From NCBI GenBank assembly GCA_017538845.1, contig JAFYIC010000041.1:1-7755 (forward strand): a stretch of DNA of 7,755 nt, written 5' to 3'. A program made the translations under genes and the position numbers. Positions 5,334 to 7,755 of the stretch are shown here, in pieces. Below the pieces are notes generated by a model. It was not told where the DNA came from. It was given only the letters and a program-made list of their open reading frames with translations, and did no database searches. This stretch comes from Bacillota bacterium. GTDB lineage: Bacteria; Bacillota; Clostridia; Peptostreptococcales; Anaerovoracaceae. The first letter of the stretch is position 1, and each line of letters begins with the position of its first letter.

Positions 5334-6638
5334 TTAATCTGAAAGTTTTCTCGTATCTTCTATTCTTACGGCCTTGCCTTCGCTTCTCGGAAGGGTGCCT
5401 GCGCTGAGGAATCTCAGGTCGCAGCCGATGCCCAGAAGTGAACGCAGTTCGTGGCCGACTCTCTTTCTCAGGTTTTCTATGAATCTGATATCTTCAACCG
5501 CAAGTCCTTCCGCAAGTTCAACATTGATCTCGAAGGTATCCTTGTTGTTTTCTCTGCCGACAAGGATCTTGTAGTTGATGGTCAGTTCTTCGAATTTGCC
5601 GATAACTGTCTCGATCTGTGACGGGAATACGTTGACGCCCCTGATGATGAGCATGTCGTCGGATCTTCCCAGGATCTTGCTCATTCTTGCGGTAGTTCTG
5701 CCGCAGGAGCATTTTTCCCTGGTGATCGAGCACAGGTCACGTGTCCTGTATCTTATGAGGGGCATTCCTTCTTTGCCCAGAGTGGTGAATACCAGCTCGC
5801 CGATCTCCCCGTCCGGAAGAGGCTCCAGAGTATCGGGATCTATTATCTCGGCGAGGAAGTAGTCTTCCTGTATATGCATGCCGTCTTCCGCGTCGCAGCT
5901 GCAGGAAACGCCGGGGCCCATAACTTCGGAAAGACCGTAGATGTCGTAAGCCTTAAGGCCCAGTCTCTTTTCGATCTCTCTCTTCATTTCATTGGTCCAG
6001 GGTTCCGCGCCGAAGACGCCGCCTTTGAGCTTCAGGTCTTCCGGCTTGATGCCTGCCTTTTCAACGGCTTCCGCCAGAGTAAGGGCGTAAGACGGAGTGC
6101 AGCAGAGATGTGTGCTGCCGAAGTCTCTCATCATCATTACCTGTTTCTGGGTGTTGCCGCTGCCCATAGGTATTACGGAAGCGCCGATATACGAAGCGCC
6201 GTCATGTGCTCCAAGACCTCCTGTGAACAATCCGTATCCGTAGGCTACCTGGACTACCGACGTATTGTCCGCGCCTGCGCTTACCAGTCCTCTGGCAACG
6301 CACTCTGCCCACATATCGAGGTCGGCCTGGGTATATCCGTCTACTTTCGGTTTGCCTGTGGTACCGGAGCTTGCATGCAGCCTTACTATATTGTCAAGGG
6401 GTGCTGCAAAGAAGCCGTAAGGGTAATTATCGCGAAGATCCTCCTTGGTGCAAAACGGGAGTTTTCTTACGTCATCCAGTGTTTTGATATCTTCCGGAAG
6501 AACTCCTGCTTCCTGCATCTTGTTTCTGTAAGGCTCCACATATGTGTATACCCTTTTTACTGTGGCTTTCAGTTTTCTTAGCTGGATCGAATCCAGAAGA
6601 TCTCTGGAAGCGCACTCAATTGCTTCATTCCAATACAT
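5334..6638 (-). CDS. paaK: Phenylacetate-CoA ligase (PaaK family), downstream paralogue
   Basis: 434-residue adenylate-forming enzyme, the normal PaaK length, which joins phenylacetate or another aryl acetate to CoA with ATP giving AMP and PPi. Visible motifs are the phosphate loop ASSGTTGKP at 89-97, YGYGLFTGGLGAHDG in the aryl-binding region (133-147), YGLSEVMGPG at 234-243, the RYRTRD motif at 296-301, GRSDDMLIIRGVNVFPSQIE (324-343) leading into the C-terminal domain, and Lys422 in LPRSEGKAVRI. Cys249, His255, Cys310 and Cys312 are conserved in the neighbouring paralogue and may form a zinc site (inference). ATG at 6638 is chosen because AAAGGAG lies at 6645-6651 and residue 2 onward (YWNEAIECASR) is the usual family N-terminus; an upstream TTG at 6662 would lie before this ribosome binding site. 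It lies 72 nt after the second paaK and before the ACT gene, probably in one operon. In anaerobes the enzyme may run toward aryl acetate with ATP gain; the actual substrate cannot be read here. Confidence 0.93.
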   Translation of the reverse strand: MYWNEAIECASRDLLDSIQLRKLKATVKRVYTYVEPYRNKMQEAGVLPEDIKTLDDVRKLPFCTKEDLRDNYPYGFFAAPLDNIVRLHASSGTTGKPKVDGYTQADLDMWAECVARGLVSAGADNTSVVQVAYGYGLFTGGLGAHDGASYIGASVIPMGSGNTQKQVMMMRDFGSTHLCCTPSYALTLAEAVEKAGIKPEDLKLKGGVFGAEPWTNEMKREIEKRLGLKAYDIYGLSEVMGPGVSCSCDAEDGMHIQEDYFLAEIIDPDTLEPLPDGEIGELVFTTLGKEGMPLIRYRTRDLCSITREKCSCGRTTARMSKILGRSDDMLIIRGVNVFPSQIETVIGKFEELTINYKILVGRENNKDTFEINVELAEGLAVEDIRFIENLRKRVGHELRSLLGIGCDLRFLSAGTLPRSEGKAVRIEDTRKLSD

Positions 6639-6662
6639 TATTATCTCCTTTAATATCTGCAA

Positions 6663-6674
6663 CCGCCATGGCGG
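6663..6674. repeat. 12-bp palindrome between the two paaK genes
   Basis: CCGCCATGGCGG is perfectly self-complementary and lies in the 72-nt gap between the paralogues. Just upstream on the minus strand, AAAGAC and GTCTTT form a second 6-bp stem. No T-run follows the palindrome, so this is not a standard terminator; a processing or stability element is possible. Confidence 0.3.
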
Positions 6675-6710
6675 GAAAAGACTCTGTTTCCGGGTCTTTC
6701 CTGCGAGCAG

Positions 6711-7755
6711 TTATTTTTTAACTTCTCTCTTGTCCACGACGCGCTTGCCTTTTCCCTCGAACCTCGGAAGGGTACCCGGTGATACCAGCGAAACCTTGGC
6801 GTCGATGTTCAGGGTGGCCTTCAGATCGTGCCTTATTCTCGCCTTGAGAACATCCAGTTTCTCGTAGTCGTCAAGCAGTTCGGCGTCGGAGAATTCCATG
6901 CGGACTTCTATCCTGTCCATGTATCCCTCATTGGTAACTACTATCTCGTAGAAAGGTTCGATCTCGTCGATAGCCATTACTACTGACTCGATCTGGGACG
7001 GGTAAACGTTGACTCCTCTGATTACCAGCATGTCGTCTGATCTTCCCTGGATCTTGCCCATTCTCATAGAAGTCCTGCCGCATTCACACGGGCTGTCGTC
7101 CAGCCATGTGATGTCGCGGGTCCTGTATCTGAGCATGGGGAAGCCTTCTTTTGTCAGGGCTGTTACGACCAGCTCGCCTTTTTCACCCATAGGAACCGGT
7201 TCCAGTGTTTCCGGATCTATGATCTCGGGCAGGAAGTGGTCTTCCGCTATGTGCATGCCGTTCTTGATGTAGCATTCCCCGGACATTCCCGGACCGCCCA
7301 GTTCGGACAGGCCGTAGTTTTCCGTTGCGACTATTCCAAGCTGCTTTTCTATCTTGGCACGCATCTCTTCCGTGTGACCTTCGCCGCCGAAGAGAGCCAG
7401 TCTCAGCTTCAGTTTGTCTTTGAGGCCGCGCTTCTCGATCTCGTCACCCAGGTAAAGGGCGTATGACGGGGTAGCGATAAGCACTGTGGTTCCGAAGTCC
7501 TGCATGATCATCAGCTGTCTTTCGGTGTTACCGCTTGAGAGAGGGATGACCATTGCTCCCAGGTTCTCCATGCCGTAGTGGAGCCCGAATCCGCCTGTGA
7601 AAAGCCCGTATCCGAAGGATATCTGAACAACGTCTTCCGGCGTTACGCCTGCGGCGCAGATCATTCTGGTCAGGCATTCTGTCCAGTTATCCAGGTCGTT
7701 CTTGGTGTATCCGACGATCTTAGGCTTTCCGGTGGTTCCGGATGAGCCGTGGACT
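6711..7755 (-). CDS. paaK: Phenylacetate-CoA ligase (PaaK family), upstream paralogue, 5' end cut by window edge
   Basis: The frame is open from the right edge to TAA at 6711, giving 348 residues with about 86 N-terminal residues missing by comparison with the neighbouring paralogue. The first visible residues are VHGSSGTTGKPKIVGYT, so the ATP-binding loop is inside the window. Further motifs match PaaK: FGYGLFTGGFGLHYG, YGLSELGGPG, RYRTRDITW, GRSDDMLVIRGVNVYPSQIE and the C-terminal LPRFEGKGKR with the expected Lys. The ATG at 7664 is internal and not the start. It differs from its neighbour in the loop (KIVGYT here, KVDGYT there) and in the presumed aryl pocket (FGLHYGMENLG against LGAHDGASYIG), so the pair probably have different aryl-acetate preferences. 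It is the first gene of the visible paaK-paaK-ACT unit; its promoter and any oxidoreductase partner lie beyond the edge. Confidence 0.93.
   Translation of the reverse strand, partial: VHGSSGTTGKPKIVGYTKNDLDNWTECLTRMICAAGVTPEDVVQISFGYGLFTGGFGLHYGMENLGAMVIPLSSGNTERQLMIMQDFGTTVLIATPSYALYLGDEIEKRGLKDKLKLRLALFGGEGHTEEMRAKIEKQLGIVATENYGLSELGGPGMSGECYIKNGMHIAEDHFLPEIIDPETLEPVPMGEKGELVVTALTKEGFPMLRYRTRDITWLDDSPCECGRTSMRMGKIQGRSDDMLVIRGVNVYPSQIESVVMAIDEIEPFYEIVVTNEGYMDRIEVRMEFSDAELLDDYEKLDVLKARIRHDLKATLNIDAKVSLVSPGTLPRFEGKGKRVVDKREVKK

Noticed and set aside
5874..6581. 235-codon plus-strand open frame opposite paaK
   Set aside because: Antisense shadow of a gene with complete PaaK motifs; no ribosome binding site or recognisable domain.
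6639..6662. N-terminal extension of the downstream PaaK from a TTG at 6662
   Set aside because: The AAAGGAG ribosome binding site lies inside this stretch and fits the ATG at 6638, which starts the family-typical MYWNEAIE.

Overview
This 7.75 kb window looks like chromosomal DNA of a low-to-mid GC Gram-positive anaerobe, most likely a Clostridia-type Firmicute. This is inferred from gene content: strong AAGGAGG-like ribosome binding sites, a class B sortase, a CvpA-family membrane protein, and a PaaK-PaaK-ACT cluster of the kind seen in amino-acid-fermenting Clostridia. I could not run a search, so the taxonomy is tentative. I see no tRNA, rRNA, CRISPR array, insertion sequence or phage gene. 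Seven of the eight genes lie on the minus strand.

Left part (1-3060, minus strand). ispE (MEP-pathway kinase) runs off the left edge. Upstream of it is a two-gene unit: a fused O6-alkylguanine-DNA alkyltransferase / tRNA adenosine deaminase (Ogt-TadA), then, after a 4-nt gap, a membrane-anchored Ig-like protein with a long lysine-rich tail. The unit starts at a clear sigma-A promoter (TTGTTT-16-TATAAT) and ends at a Rho-independent terminator just upstream of ispE.

Middle (3061-3895). A short divergent regulatory region holds two back-to-back promoters, a 17-bp palindrome, a 20-bp inverted repeat over one -10 box and a tandem 10-mer over the other -35 box. The rightward promoter (TTGCCA-17-TATAAT) drives a CvpA-family membrane protein, the only plus-strand gene.

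Right part (3882-7755, minus strand). Two adjacent phenylacetate-CoA ligase paralogues (the upstream one cut by the right edge) are followed by a tandem-ACT-domain protein, probably one operon for aryl-acetate/aryl-acetyl-CoA metabolism. A strong terminator follows the ACT gene, only 17 nt before the start codon of a class B sortase. The sortase must therefore be expressed by read-through, or from a weaker promoter at the end of the ACT gene with the terminator in its leader. The sortase gene overlaps the 3' end of the CvpA-family gene tail to tail by 14 nt.

The most unusual object is the Ogt-TadA fusion. Its inter-domain linker is encoded by DNA that looks like a former intergenic region: it contains an extended -10 promoter placed to give a free TadA from an internal ATG. 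No large novel defence or mobile system is visible.
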